Assembly: GCF_023954305.1 (NCBI RefSeq)
Contig: NZ_JAMLIG010000001.1
Coordinates: forward strand, 2,810,001-2,874,000
Origin: Mesorhizobium sp.
GTDB lineage: Bacteria > Pseudomonadota > Alphaproteobacteria > Rhizobiales > Rhizobiaceae
Direction: 5' to 3'
DNA: 64,000 bases
Made by a program: the position numbers and the translations under genes. This document shows, one piece after another, positions 1-8,663 of this stretch. Position 1 is the first letter of the stretch. Each line of letters begins with the position of its first letter. The notes beneath the pieces were generated by a model. That model searched no databases, had not been told where the DNA came from, and was given only the letters and a program-made list of their open reading frames with translations.

Positions 1-989
1 TGCGAGGCAAGCGTCAGGGGTCCCATGGTGGTCGCGGCATCCTGGCTGTCGCCCAGCACCAGGGCTTTCGCCGCCGCGACCATGCCATCGGTGAAACGCG
101 CGGCGACGTTCTCGTGCACGTAGAAGCGGTTCGGCGCAATGCAGACCTGGCCCGCGTTGCGATACTTGAACATGGCGCATTGGGCGGCGGCGGCATCCAC
201 GTCCGCATCCTCGCAGATCACCACGGGCGCGTGTCCGCCGAGTTCCATCGAGGCGCGTTTCACCGTCCTGGCGGCTTCGGCGAGCAGCATCTGGCCGACG
301 CGGGTGGAACCCGTCAACGAGATCTTGCGCACCTCGTCCGCCGCCATGAGCAGCGGCGTGACGGTGTCGGCGCGGCCGTGCAGCATCTGGACGACGCCCG
401 CGGGCGCGCCGCCCTCCTGGCAGGAAAGCGCGATCAGCGTCGACGTCAGCGGCGTTTGCTCGGACGGGCGGCAGATGATGGGACAGCCGGCGGCGAGCGC
501 CGGCGCGACCTTGCGTGCGATCAGGTTGACCGGGAAGTTCCAGGCAGTGAAGGCGGCGACGATGCCGACAGGCTCGGGCACCGACTGGAGCCGGCCGCCC
601 TGCCGCGATGGAATCGTCTCGCCGAACAGCCGCTCCGCTTCGCCTGCGAACCAGTCGAACTGCTCGATGGCGATGTTCACCTCGCCTTCGGACTGCGACA
701 GGGGCCGGCCGATCTCGAGCGACAGAGCGCGGGCGATCTCGGCCTTGCGTCGTTCCATGGCGCGCGCGATGCCGCGCAGGACCTTGGCCCGTTCCCACCC
801 GTGGACGGCCGACCAAGTCTTCAGGGCGGCGCGGGCATGGGCGAGCGCCGCGGCGACCTCGTCCGGGCCGGCCGACGGCGCGCTCCACAGGACCTCTTCC
901 GTGCAGGGATTGACGATCTCGGCGCGCGGGCCCGAACCCGCAGTCCTGAATTCGCCGCCGATCAGCAATGCGGGTTCTGTTCCGCTCAT
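1..989 (-). CDS. NAD(P)-dependent aldehyde dehydrogenase, C-terminus cut by window edge
   Basis: Oxidises an aldehyde to the acid with NAD(P)+. The reading frame opens with MSGTEPALLIGGEF and runs off the left edge, so about 329 of the usual 480 residues are visible. It carries the family landmarks: LTGSTRVGQ of the cofactor region, ELGGHAP with the general-base Glu, and GQVCIAPNR with the nucleophilic Cys. It lies 15 bp downstream of the dehydratase gene and is the last visible gene of the operon. An IlvD/Edd dehydratase next to an ALDH of the succinate/ketoglutarate-semialdehyde type is the usual arrangement in non-phosphorylative pentonate breakdown, where it would oxidise alpha-ketoglutaric semialdehyde. 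The family is certain; the substrate is inference. Confidence 0.93.
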   Translation of the reverse strand, partial: MSGTEPALLIGGEFRTAGSGPRAEIVNPCTEEVLWSAPSAGPDEVAAALAHARAALKTWSAVHGWERAKVLRGIARAMERRKAEIARALSLEIGRPLSQSEGEVNIAIEQFDWFAGEAERLFGETIPSRQGGRLQSVPEPVGIVAAFTAWNFPVNLIARKVAPALAAGCPIICRPSEQTPLTSTLIALSCQEGGAPAGVVQMLHGRADTVTPLLMAADEVRKISLTGSTRVGQMLLAEAARTVKRASMELGGHAPVVICEDADVDAAAAQCAMFKYRNAGQVCIAPNRFYVHENVAARFTDGMVAAAKALVLGDSQDAATTMGPLTLAS

Positions 990-1004
990 CTCACGCTCCC
1001 TGGA

Positions 1005-2729
1005 TCAAAGGATGGCTGGCTCGCCCGGCGACGCCCCGAAGCCTGTTTCGAGAAAGTCGAAATCGCAGCCCTCGTGCGCCTGCCTGATGTGGCGCGAGAA
1101 CATCCAGCCATAGCCGCGCTCGAAGCGCGGCTCGGCTGCCCGCAGCGCGGCGCGGCGCTCGGCGAGTTCCGTCTCGCTCACCTGCATGTCGAGGCGCCGC
1201 GCGGCGACATCGACCTTCACGATGTCGCCCGTCCTCACCAGTGCCAGCGGTCCGCCGACATGGGCTTCCGGCGAGACGTGGAGCACGCAGGCGCCGTAAC
1301 TGGTGCCGCTCATGCGGGCATCGGAGATACGCAGCATGTCGCGGACGCCGGCTCGCAGCAGCTTCTTCGGGATCGGCAGCATGCCCCATTCAGGCATGCC
1401 CGGACCGCCCTGCGGCCCCGCTCCGCGCATGATCAGAACCGTGTCGGCGGTCACGTCCAGCGCCTCGTCGTCGACGCGCTCCTTCAATTCGGCGTAGGAA
1501 TCGAACACCAGCGCCGGACCCGCATGGTCCAGCAGATGCGGCGCCGCGGCGGAAGGCTTCATCACGCAGCCGTCCGGGGCGAGATTGCCGTAGAGCACCG
1601 CCATCGCCGGTTCGGACGAAACGGGCCGGGCTATCGGCCGGATGACGTCGTCGTTCCAGCAGGGCGCGCCGGCGAATCCTTCTCCGATCGACCGTCCGGT
1701 CACGGTCAGCGGCGAACCGTCGAGCAGGCCGCCGAGCTTGTCCATCAATGCCAGAATGCCGCCCGCATAGAAGAAGTCCTCCATCAGGTAGCGCTCGCCC
1801 GAGGGGCGCACGTTGGCCAGCACAGGGACTTTGCGGCTGGCCTTCTCGAAATCGTCCAGGCCGATGCCATGGCCGGCGCGGCGCGCCATGGCGATCAGAT
1901 GGATCACCGCGTTGGTCGAGCAACCCATCGCCATCGCCACCACGATCGCATTCTCGAAGGCCGCTCGCGACAGGATGGCGGATGGCTTCAGGTCTTCGCC
2001 TACCATTTCCACGACGCGCCGGCCGCAGGCCGAGGCCATCCGGATGTGGCCGGCGTCGGCGGCGGGAATCGAGGAGGCGCCCGGCAGGGTCATGCCCATC
2101 GCTTCGGCGATCGCCGTCATGGTGCTCGCGGTGCCCATCGTCATACAGTGGCCGTAGGAGCGCGCGATCCCGGCTTCGACGGCCTGCCATTCAGCCGCGT
2201 CGATCTTGCCCGCGCGGCGCTCGTCCCAGTATTTCCAGGCGTCGGAGCCGGATCCCAGCGCCTCGCCGCGCAGGTTTCCCCGCAGCATCGGCCCGGCCGG
2301 CATGAAGATCGCGGGCAGGTCCATGCTGATGGCGCCGAGCAGCAAACCCGGCGTGGTCTTGTCGCATCCGCCCATCAGCACCGCGCCGTCGATAGGATGC
2401 GAGCGCAGCAGCTCTTCCGTCTCCATCGCCAGCAGGTTGCGGTAGAGCATGGTCGTCGGCTTGACGAAGTTCTCCGACAGCGAGATCGCGGGCAGTTCCA
2501 GCGGAAAACCGCCGGCCTGCAAAATGCCGCGCTTCACGTCCTCGACACGGTGCCGGAAATGCGCGTGGCAGGGATTGATATCGGACCAGGTATTGACGAT
2601 GGCGATGACCGGCCGGCCGTTCCAGTCCTCCAGCCCGTAGCCCATCTGCATGAGCCGCGAGCGGTGGCCGAAGCCGCGCAAGTCGTCGGTGTCGAACCAG
2701 CGGGCGCTGCGGAGCGGTTTCTTTGTCAT
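1005..2729 (-). CDS. IlvD/Edd-family dehydratase, probably an aldonic-acid (arabinonate-like) dehydratase
   Basis: Fe-S dependent dehydratase of 574 residues that removes water from a 2,3-dihydroxy acid to give a 2-keto-3-deoxy acid. The three cluster-ligand cysteines of the family are visible: Cys54 in NPCHAHFR, Cys122 in GGCDKTTPG and Cys195 in GHCMTMGTAS. GGPGMPEWG and SDARMSGTS of the C-terminal domain are also present. The operon holds an aldehyde dehydrogenase, an SDR and a Gfo/Idh oxidoreductase but no ilv genes. This favours sugar-acid catabolism (L-arabinonate, D-fuconate or similar) over branched-chain amino acid synthesis. The Shine-Dalgarno sequence is weak, and the gene starts 7 bp after the SDR stop, so translation is probably coupled. 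Confidence 0.93.
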   Translation of the reverse strand: MTKKPLRSARWFDTDDLRGFGHRSRLMQMGYGLEDWNGRPVIAIVNTWSDINPCHAHFRHRVEDVKRGILQAGGFPLELPAISLSENFVKPTTMLYRNLLAMETEELLRSHPIDGAVLMGGCDKTTPGLLLGAISMDLPAIFMPAGPMLRGNLRGEALGSGSDAWKYWDERRAGKIDAAEWQAVEAGIARSYGHCMTMGTASTMTAIAEAMGMTLPGASSIPAADAGHIRMASACGRRVVEMVGEDLKPSAILSRAAFENAIVVAMAMGCSTNAVIHLIAMARRAGHGIGLDDFEKASRKVPVLANVRPSGERYLMEDFFYAGGILALMDKLGGLLDGSPLTVTGRSIGEGFAGAPCWNDDVIRPIARPVSSEPAMAVLYGNLAPDGCVMKPSAAAPHLLDHAGPALVFDSYAELKERVDDEALDVTADTVLIMRGAGPQGGPGMPEWGMLPIPKKLLRAGVRDMLRISDARMSGTSYGACVLHVSPEAHVGGPLALVRTGDIVKVDVAARRLDMQVSETELAERRAALRAAEPRFERGYGWMFSRHIRQAHEGCDFDFLETGFGASPGEPAIL

Positions 2730-2736
2730 GGCCGTC

Positions 2737-3558
2737 TCATTGGCTGGCGGTAACCCCGCCGTCGATATAGACGATCTGGCCCGTCATGTAGCTGCCGGCG
2801 GGAGCCGCGAAGACGACGATCTGACCGACGACCTCCAGCGGGTCGCCGATGCGACCGAGCGGATTGCGTTCCAGGATGAAGTCGCGGAACCCGTCGCGTT
2901 CGAGATGGTGGCGGATGCGCTCCGAGCGGATGAAGGTCGGCGCAACGCCGTTGACGGTGATGTTGTGTGGAGCCAGTTCCATCGCGTGCTGCTTGACCAG
3001 CATGGCGAGCCCGCCCTTGGTGGCGCAGTAGGCGGAATAGCCGCGGCCCCGCAGCGCAAGCTGGGAACGCACCGACAGCAGATGTATCTGCCGGCCGCCT
3101 CCACCTTGCGCGATCTGCTGCTTCGCAACAGCCTGACCGAGAAACATCGCCGATTTCAAGTTGGTCTCGTAGATTTCGTCGAAGGTCTCTTCGGTAACGT
3201 CCAGCAGCGGCTGCTCGCGCTGGATCCCGACGCAATTGACCAGCACGTCGATGCCGCCAAACTCATCGATGACGCTCGCGGTGACCGCGGTGATCTGACC
3301 GACATCGCGGGCGTCAAGCTCAAAGCCAACGGCGCGGCCGCCGGTCGTGGCAATGCGTTCGGCCAGCGCTCGCGCCCGCGCGCCGTTGCGCCCGGCAATG
3401 GCCACCAGCGCGCCACGCCGTGCCATGGCGATCGCCGTTGCCTCGCCGATGGCGCCATAGCCGCCGGGGATGAAGACACGCAGCCCCGCAACGTCGAACA
3501 TCCGGTCCATGGCGAGCGGATCGACGTGGGGCGTCAGGTTGCTTTCGGGCCGGTTCAT
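2737..3558 (-). CDS. SDR-family oxidoreductase
   Basis: Short-chain dehydrogenase of 273 residues, beginning MNRPESNL. The Rossmann motif appears as GGYGAIGEA, a variant of GxxxGxG, followed by the NVN-type motif VNCVG. The catalytic Ser lies in LLSVRSQ and the Tyr/Lys pair in YCATKGG, and the C-terminal IDGG is present. I chose the ATG at 3558 because its ATGA overlaps the stop of the upstream Gfo/Idh gene; the frame is open further upstream only as a shadow of that gene. In this operon it probably oxidises a sugar, lactone precursor or sugar acid, but the substrate cannot be read from the sequence. Confidence 0.92.
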   Translation of the reverse strand: MNRPESNLTPHVDPLAMDRMFDVAGLRVFIPGGYGAIGEATAIAMARRGALVAIAGRNGARARALAERIATTGGRAVGFELDARDVGQITAVTASVIDEFGGIDVLVNCVGIQREQPLLDVTEETFDEIYETNLKSAMFLGQAVAKQQIAQGGGGRQIHLLSVRSQLALRGRGYSAYCATKGGLAMLVKQHAMELAPHNITVNGVAPTFIRSERIRHHLERDGFRDFILERNPLGRIGDPLEVVGQIVVFAAPAGSYMTGQIVYIDGGVTASQ

Positions 3559-4577
3559 GCCTGTATCTCCACGCCGGCGGCCCGGTAGACGGATTCCATG
3601 AGCCTCAATGTCTCCAGATTGTCGAGGCGATCGGTCTCGAAGGGCGCGCCTGTGCGCAGGCCTTCGATGAAGGACGCGATCACCGTGTCGAAGCATTCCT
3701 GATAGCGGCCGAGCAGGTCGACCTCTTCGGCTTCCCCCTCAGCGCCGACAAGAAAGACACGGTTATAGTCCATCACGATGGTGCCTTTCGTGCCGATGAT
3801 TTCCAGCCGATCGCCATGAAGCAGCGGGTAGCCCGGCGCGCAGATCGAACCATCGGCGGTCGCGATGAAACCGTCCTCGCCTTCCAGCAGGATCGCCGCG
3901 GTATCTTCCCCCGGCAGTCCCTCGGCCAGGCGGTTCAAGCGCGCGGCGACCACCTTCAGGGGGCCGCACAGGCAGCGCAGCACGTCGAGATGATGGATCA
4001 TCGTCTCGAAGACGAGGTTGCGGCGGAAGCCGGTGAGGTAGGGCTGGCGCTCGACAAGGAAGGGGACGGTACCTTCACGCGGGCACAGTCCGGAGCCCCG
4101 GCAGGAAATCGCCGCATGCCGCGGCGTGCCGATGCGTCCTTCCGCCATCCAGCGCCGCACGGTCATATAGTGCGGACGGAAGCGGTAGTTTTCGTGGATC
4201 ATGAAGCGCACGCGCATTCCCACGTGGGCGACAAGGGCCTCCGCCTCCGCCACCGTTTCCGTCATCGGCTTCTGCAGCATGACATGCACGCCATGATCGG
4301 CGGCGAGCCGCGTGAGAGGCGCGTGCGCACCGACAGACGCGGCGATGTCGACGACGTCGAATCCACCGTCGGCAAACAGGGCCCTTGCATCGTCGTAGAC
4401 GCGCGCAATGCCGAATTCGGCGGCGCGCCCGGCTGCCCTGCAGCGGTCGGTGTCGCAGATCGCGATCACCGGCACGCCGGCATTCTGCCAGGCTCGCAGA
4501 TGATACAGGCTGATCATGCCGGCGCCGACCAGCGCGACGCGCAGCGGACCGTTGCCGAAGGGAGCGAGAGCGTTCAC
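3555..4577 (-). CDS. Gfo/Idh/MocA-family oxidoreductase
   Basis: NAD(P)-dependent sugar or polyol dehydrogenase of 340 residues. The N-terminal Rossmann domain shows VALVGAGMISLYHL. The usual EKP motif is QKP (MLQKPM), and the C-terminal domain carries the MIHHLDV motif where the catalytic His is normally found. The 4-bp overlaps at both ends (with the ATPase gene upstream and the SDR downstream) show tight operon organisation. The family acts on sugars, inositols and sugar acids, so it fits with the dehydratase and aldehyde dehydrogenase. The exact substrate is unknown. Confidence 0.92.
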   Translation of the reverse strand: MNALAPFGNGPLRVALVGAGMISLYHLRAWQNAGVPVIAICDTDRCRAAGRAAEFGIARVYDDARALFADGGFDVVDIAASVGAHAPLTRLAADHGVHVMLQKPMTETVAEAEALVAHVGMRVRFMIHENYRFRPHYMTVRRWMAEGRIGTPRHAAISCRGSGLCPREGTVPFLVERQPYLTGFRRNLVFETMIHHLDVLRCLCGPLKVVAARLNRLAEGLPGEDTAAILLEGEDGFIATADGSICAPGYPLLHGDRLEIIGTKGTIVMDYNRVFLVGAEGEAEEVDLLGRYQECFDTVIASFIEGLRTGAPFETDRLDNLETLRLMESVYRAAGVEIQA

Positions 4578-5203
4578 GTGGCACGCTCCGTCAGCAGGCC
4601 GCCGAGATAGGTGCGGCAGGGCTCGTGCGCAACGAGACCGTCAAAGTCGGCGATAGGGGTCACCGTCCCCTTCTGGACGAAGATGAAGCGCTCGCAGATC
4701 TCCTCGAGGATCTCGAGGTGAAAGCGTTCGTTGGGGTGCACGCACAGGAACACCAGCCGGCCCTCGGCACGCAGGCGGCGGAAGAAGTCGAGCATGAAGC
4801 CGATATAGCCGTCCTGCGTGTTGAACTGCGGCTCGTCAAACAGGTGGACCATCGGATAGGCGCTGCCGGCGCGCTCCAGCAGGGCGTTCGGATAAAGCGA
4901 GCTGAAGTGCCGGACCTGGTAGGACTGGTGATAATGGATCGCCAGCCGGTCGCGCTCGTCGGTGCGCACGCGGTGGATATCGCGGCCCTGCACCCTGACA
5001 GTGCCCGAGGTCGGCGAATTGGAGCCCGTGATCAGTTCGAACAGGGTCGTCTTGCCGGAACCGTTCGGCCCCATCATGCCGACGATGCCGGGTTCCTCGA
5101 CGCGGAAGTCGGCTTCGAGACGGAACGTCTCCCTGGCCGCCGGCCAGCCGCGCCTATACACCTTCGTGAGTCTATCGACTTCGAGCATCGGCGCCATGGT
5201 CAC
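4574..5203 (-). CDS. ABC-type ATPase lacking the signature (LSGGQ) subdomain
   Basis: A 209-residue nucleotide-binding protein encoded between livF and the oxidoreductase, with ATGA overlaps on both sides. Walker A is intact (GPNGSGKTT, residues 45-53), a Q-loop-like Gln is at about 93, Walker B is LFDEPQ (121-126), and an H-switch His is at 156 (CVHPNE). What is missing is most of the helical subdomain. Only about 27 residues separate the Q-loop Gln from Walker B, where about 75 are normal, and no LSGGQ or LSYGE signature is present. The D-loop is also atypical (FNTQDG). LivG and LivF of the same operon are complete, so this is an extra, structurally reduced ATPase. It might be regulatory or degenerate; its function is unknown. 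Confidence 0.85.
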   Translation of the reverse strand: MTMAPMLEVDRLTKVYRRGWPAARETFRLEADFRVEEPGIVGMMGPNGSGKTTLFELITGSNSPTSGTVRVQGRDIHRVRTDERDRLAIHYHQSYQVRHFSSLYPNALLERAGSAYPMVHLFDEPQFNTQDGYIGFMLDFFRRLRAEGRLVFLCVHPNERFHLEILEEICERFIFVQKGTVTPIADFDGLVAHEPCRTYLGGLLTERAT

Positions 5204-5895
5204 ATCCCGATCAAGTCTCGGCGCCGGGCCGGGTTTTCGACAAGCTCGCGCGCTGGTCCCTCATGGACGATGCGGCCACGATCCATGACATAGACGCGGT
5301 CCGATACTTCCAGCGCCGCAAGCGCGTTCTGCTCGACGATCAGCGATGAAATGCCCTCCGCCTTGAGCAGCCGGACTGTCTTCATCACATCCTGCACGAT
5401 ACGCGGCGCCAGCCCCTGGCTCGGCTCGTCGAACAGCACGAGGCCGGGCGACGCCAGCAGCGCGCGCGAGATCGCCACCATCTGCATCTCGCCACCCGAC
5501 AGGTTCTCGCATTCCCTCGGCATCAGATGCTCGAGCGCGGAAAAAATGCCGAACATGTCGGCAACCTTCCATTCGCGGTAGCCGGTCCTGCGCCGCGCGA
5601 TCTGCAGATTGCGGGCGACCGTCAGTGTGGGGAAGACGCGCCGGTCGTCGGGCACCCAGCTGATGCCCATGCCTGAGATCCGGTGGGTGGGCAGCGACGT
5701 TATGTCGGCGCCTTCGAAGCTGATCGTGCCCGACCGTGCACGCGTCAGGCCAAGGATGGAGCGGATGGTCGTTGTCTTGCCGGCGCCATTGGGGCCGAGC
5801 AACGCCACGACCTCAGCCTTGCCGACCGAGAGCGACGCACCGAACAATGCCTGGGTCTCGCCGTAGTAGGCCTCGATGTTGCGGATCTCAAGCAA
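5200..5895 (-). CDS. LivF-like ABC transporter ATP-binding protein
   Basis: Cytoplasmic ATPase of 231 residues for a branched-chain-amino-acid-type (HAAT) importer. Walker A is GPNGAGKTT, the signature is LSGGEMQ, Walker B is LVLFDEPSQGL, and the H-switch position is occupied by a Gln/Asn pair (VEQN), as is normal for LivF. It overlaps livG upstream by 8 bp and the signature-less ATPase gene downstream by 4 bp. It should pair with LivG and drive the LivH/LivM permeases. Given the sugar-acid enzymes downstream, the substrate may be an organic or sugar acid rather than leucine. Confidence 0.94.
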   Translation of the reverse strand: MLEIRNIEAYYGETQALFGASLSVGKAEVVALLGPNGAGKTTTIRSILGLTRARSGTISFEGADITSLPTHRISGMGISWVPDDRRVFPTLTVARNLQIARRRTGYREWKVADMFGIFSALEHLMPRECENLSGGEMQMVAISRALLASPGLVLFDEPSQGLAPRIVQDVMKTVRLLKAEGISSLIVEQNALAALEVSDRVYVMDRGRIVHEGPARELVENPARRRDLIGM

Positions 5896-6637
5896 GGGCG
5901 GCCTCCCCGAGCGCGGAACGGCGTACCCATTTGTTGGCCTGCAGTTCGGCCGGCGTGCCCTCCGCGATGACCTGCCCCCAATGGATGACGGAGATGCGGT
6001 CGGCGAGTTCGAACAGGAAGCGCATGTCGTGTTCGATCATCACGATCGTGTAGTGGTCGCGCAGCCGCCTCACGAGCGCGGCGAGGTTGCGCGTTGCTTC
6101 CGAGCCGAGGCCCGAGGTCGGCTCGTCCAGAAAGAGAATCTTCGGTCTGGCAGCCAGCGCCACGCCGATCTCCAGCGCGCGGCGCTCGCCGTAGCTGAGC
6201 GACGTCGCCTTCTCCCACGCGCGCGAGGCAAGCCCGACCTGATGGAGAACCTCCATTGCCGCGTCGACCAGCTTCGGGTCGTCGAACACTCGGCCGAGGA
6301 CGCTGAGGCGCCGCGCCCGGAACTCCGGCAGCGCCAGCATGACGTTCTCGATGACCACGCTGTCGTCGAACAGGTTCATGATCTGGAACGAGCGCGAGAC
6401 GCCGAGCGTAGCTATGCGCTGCGGCGATAGCCCGGAAATCGACTTTCCCTCCAGCTCGATCTCGCCGCGGTCGGGTTGGTGAAGGCCGGTGAGCACATGA
6501 AAGCAGGTGGTCTTGCCGGCGCCGTTTGGTCCCATGATGCCGCTCACCTGCCCCCTCTCGAAGGCGAGCGAGATGTTCTCGAGCACCACGCGCGATCCGA
6601 AACGCTTGTGCAGGTTGCGGGCTTCGAAGAAGGCCAT
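5888..6637 (-). CDS. LivG-like ABC transporter ATP-binding protein
   Basis: ATPase partner of LivF, 249 residues. It starts MAFFEARNLHKRFG at the ATG that overlaps the livM stop by one base (TGATG). Walker A is GPNGAGKTT, the signature is LSYGERR, Walker B is ILFLDEPTSGL, and the H-switch lies in IEHDMRF. The C-terminal extension IAEGTPAELQANKWV is the LivG-type BCA domain. The frame extends upstream without a stop, but that part is a shadow of livM. Confidence 0.94.
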   Translation of the reverse strand: MAFFEARNLHKRFGSRVVLENISLAFERGQVSGIMGPNGAGKTTCFHVLTGLHQPDRGEIELEGKSISGLSPQRIATLGVSRSFQIMNLFDDSVVIENVMLALPEFRARRLSVLGRVFDDPKLVDAAMEVLHQVGLASRAWEKATSLSYGERRALEIGVALAARPKILFLDEPTSGLGSEATRNLAALVRRLRDHYTIVMIEHDMRFLFELADRISVIHWGQVIAEGTPAELQANKWVRRSALGEAALA

Positions 6638-7662
6638 CACGCTTTCTCCGCCAGAAGGATGACCGGCTTGTCCGACGCGCCGCGCAGGCGCTTCCAGCCG
6701 AGATGGATCATGCCCGCCAGTCCCTCCGGGCGAAGCATGACCATGGCCATGAACATCATCCCGTACCAGAGCAGCCATGTCTCGGTGAGGCCGCCCAGCA
6801 CGTCGCGCGCGACGAAATAGAGGATGACGCCGAGTACCGGACCCCAGAAGCTGACGAGCCCGCCGCCGACAAGCACCATCATGACGATCAGGCCCGACTG
6901 GTGAAGACTCATGACATCGGGATAGGCGCTCTGCTGGGCCATGGCGAACAGCCCTCCGGCCAGCCCGGCGAACATCGCCGAGATGACGAACGCGGCCCAT
7001 TTGAAGCGCCACACTTCGTAGCCTGCGAAGCGCGCGCGCGTCTCGTTCTGGCGGATCGCCTGCAGCACGCGGCCGAATGGCGAATTGACCAGACGCCACA
7101 TCAGCAGCACGGTCGCCAGCAGGAAAAATGCGGCGAGGTAGAACAGGGCAACGTTGGACCGGAGGGCATACTCGAGTCCGAAGAGGGTGAGCGGCGGGCG
7201 CGGAATGCCGAGCAGCCCGTCTTCGCCGCCCGTGACGCCGTAGAGCTTCATCGACGTGAACCAGAACACCTGTCCGAAGCCGATGGTGAGCAGCGCGTAG
7301 TAGATGCCGCGCCGGTGCGACACGAACGCGCCGACGATCGCGCCGGCGAGCCCGGCCGCCAGGATGCCGGCTCCGAGACCTCCCCACAGGCTCACCGCCA
7401 CGTTCTGCTGGAACAGCCCGAAGGCGTAGGCGCCGATGCCGAGATAGGCGCCGTGCCCGAAGGAGTGCAGGCCGGCATAGCCGAACAGCAGGTTGAAGCC
7501 GAGTGCGAAAATCATCCAGATCGCGATCTCGATGCCGAGATACTGGTAAAGCCCGATGGCCGGCAGCCACCACGGCGCGGCGGACAGCGCCACCGCCATC
7601 ACGACCATCGGGGCATAGACCCGGAACCGGGAGCGGGCCGGAATGTCGGAAAGCGAGATCAC
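6637..7662 (-). CDS. LivM-like ABC transporter permease
   Basis: Inner-membrane permease of 341 residues with about nine to ten hydrophobic segments. The family landmarks are FNLLFGYAGLHSFGHGAYLG, the GGEDGL loop that follows the central helices, and the late GLVSFWGPVLG segment. It starts two bases after the livH stop and overlaps livG by one base. It forms the heterodimeric channel with LivH. Confidence 0.94.
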   Translation of the reverse strand: MISLSDIPARSRFRVYAPMVVMAVALSAAPWWLPAIGLYQYLGIEIAIWMIFALGFNLLFGYAGLHSFGHGAYLGIGAYAFGLFQQNVAVSLWGGLGAGILAAGLAGAIVGAFVSHRRGIYYALLTIGFGQVFWFTSMKLYGVTGGEDGLLGIPRPPLTLFGLEYALRSNVALFYLAAFFLLATVLLMWRLVNSPFGRVLQAIRQNETRARFAGYEVWRFKWAAFVISAMFAGLAGGLFAMAQQSAYPDVMSLHQSGLIVMMVLVGGGLVSFWGPVLGVILYFVARDVLGGLTETWLLWYGMMFMAMVMLRPEGLAGMIHLGWKRLRGASDKPVILLAEKA

Positions 7663-7664
7663 CG

Positions 7665-8585
7665 TCAGTTCTCCAGCGCGCTCTTGCGACCGAACAGGCC
7701 GCGGCTGCGAAATCCGACGACGATGATCAGCAATATGTACATCGACATCGTCGCCCAGGCACCGGCATAGGCGCCGGTGATGCCAACCGCGAGCCCCACC
7801 ATGATGGCGGCCACCAAGGCCCCCCAGAAGCTGCCGATGCCGCCGATGACGATGATCAGGAAGGCGGGAATGACCACGTCGATCCCGACGTGCGGCCTCA
7901 GCCCCCAGATCGGAACCATGATGATGCCTGCCAATCCGGCGAGAGCGGCTCCGAAGCCGAACACCATGAGCCGCAGCTTCGAAAGATCGTATCCCAGGGC
8001 GCGCACCATCTCGCTGTCATGTGCGCCGGCCTTAATGATCGCGCCATAGGGCGTTTTCTCCAGGAACAGCCACACCCCGAAGATCGCGACAATGCTGAAG
8101 CCGGCGGCGAAGAACTTGTATTTCGAATAGATGAACCCGGCGACCAGCACCGGCCCGTTGATCGACGCCGGAACCATCAGGTTCTGCTCGCCTGTGCCCC
8201 AGCCGAGGCGGATGATCTCCTCGATCACGAGCGCGGCGCCGAACGTCAGCAGGAGACCGTAGAGCGGCGCCTTGCCGTAGGTCGGCCGCAGGCACAGTTC
8301 CAGAGCCATGCCGGCGATGGCCGCCAGCGCCGGCCCGACGAATAGGGCTGCGACGTAGCGGGTCTCTATCGAGAGGCTGAGCCACCACGCGCCGAAGGCC
8401 GTGTCGCCAAACCACATTCCACCGAGCAGGCTCAGTGCGAAATAGGCGCCCAGCGCGAACAGCGAACCGTGCGCCAGGTTGATGACCTCCATCACGCCGA
8501 CAATCAGCGTGAAGCCGAGCGCGATCAACGCGAAGAGGAGGCCGAGGGTCAGTCCGTTGAGTATGTGAGGCAAAAGATCGAGCAT
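7665..8585 (-). CDS. LivH-like ABC transporter permease
   Basis: Inner-membrane permease of 306 residues. The N-terminus LNGLTLGLLFALIALGFTL and the VINLAHGSLFALGAY segment are diagnostic of LivH. A typical late segment IGGIGSFWGALVAA is also present. It is separated from the binding-protein gene by 78 bp that contain a strong stem-loop. That arrangement usually leaves more binding protein than permease. Confidence 0.94.
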   Translation of the reverse strand: MLDLLPHILNGLTLGLLFALIALGFTLIVGVMEVINLAHGSLFALGAYFALSLLGGMWFGDTAFGAWWLSLSIETRYVAALFVGPALAAIAGMALELCLRPTYGKAPLYGLLLTFGAALVIEEIIRLGWGTGEQNLMVPASINGPVLVAGFIYSKYKFFAAGFSIVAIFGVWLFLEKTPYGAIIKAGAHDSEMVRALGYDLSKLRLMVFGFGAALAGLAGIIMVPIWGLRPHVGIDVVIPAFLIIVIGGIGSFWGALVAAIMVGLAVGITGAYAGAWATMSMYILLIIVVGFRSRGLFGRKSALEN

Positions 8586-8613
8586 GATTGGAAGCAGTGC
8601 CTTGCGGACGGCG

Positions 8614-8641
8614 ATTGTGGCCGGAGCGCGCCGGCCACAAT
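8614..8641 (-). terminator. Intra-operon stem-loop after the binding-protein gene
   Basis: Perfect 11-bp stem ATTGTGGCCGG / CCGGCCACAAT with a 6-nt loop, placed between the binding-protein stop and livH. There is no T-run, so it is more likely a 3'-end stabiliser or partial terminator than a full terminator. Confidence 0.6.
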
Positions 8642-8663
8642 TCTGAAGATGAACCCTTTCGGA

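Noticed and set aside
114..2753. An 879-codon open frame on the plus strand
   Set aside because: It is antisense to the aldehyde dehydrogenase, dehydratase and SDR genes, is rich in Arg/Gly/His without any family pattern, and arises from high-GC codon structure.
4574..5203. Signature-less ATPase as a pseudogene
   Set aside because: The frame is intact, the start and stop are tightly coupled to neighbours, and the other ATPase motifs are conserved. Decay is less likely than a real reduced protein.
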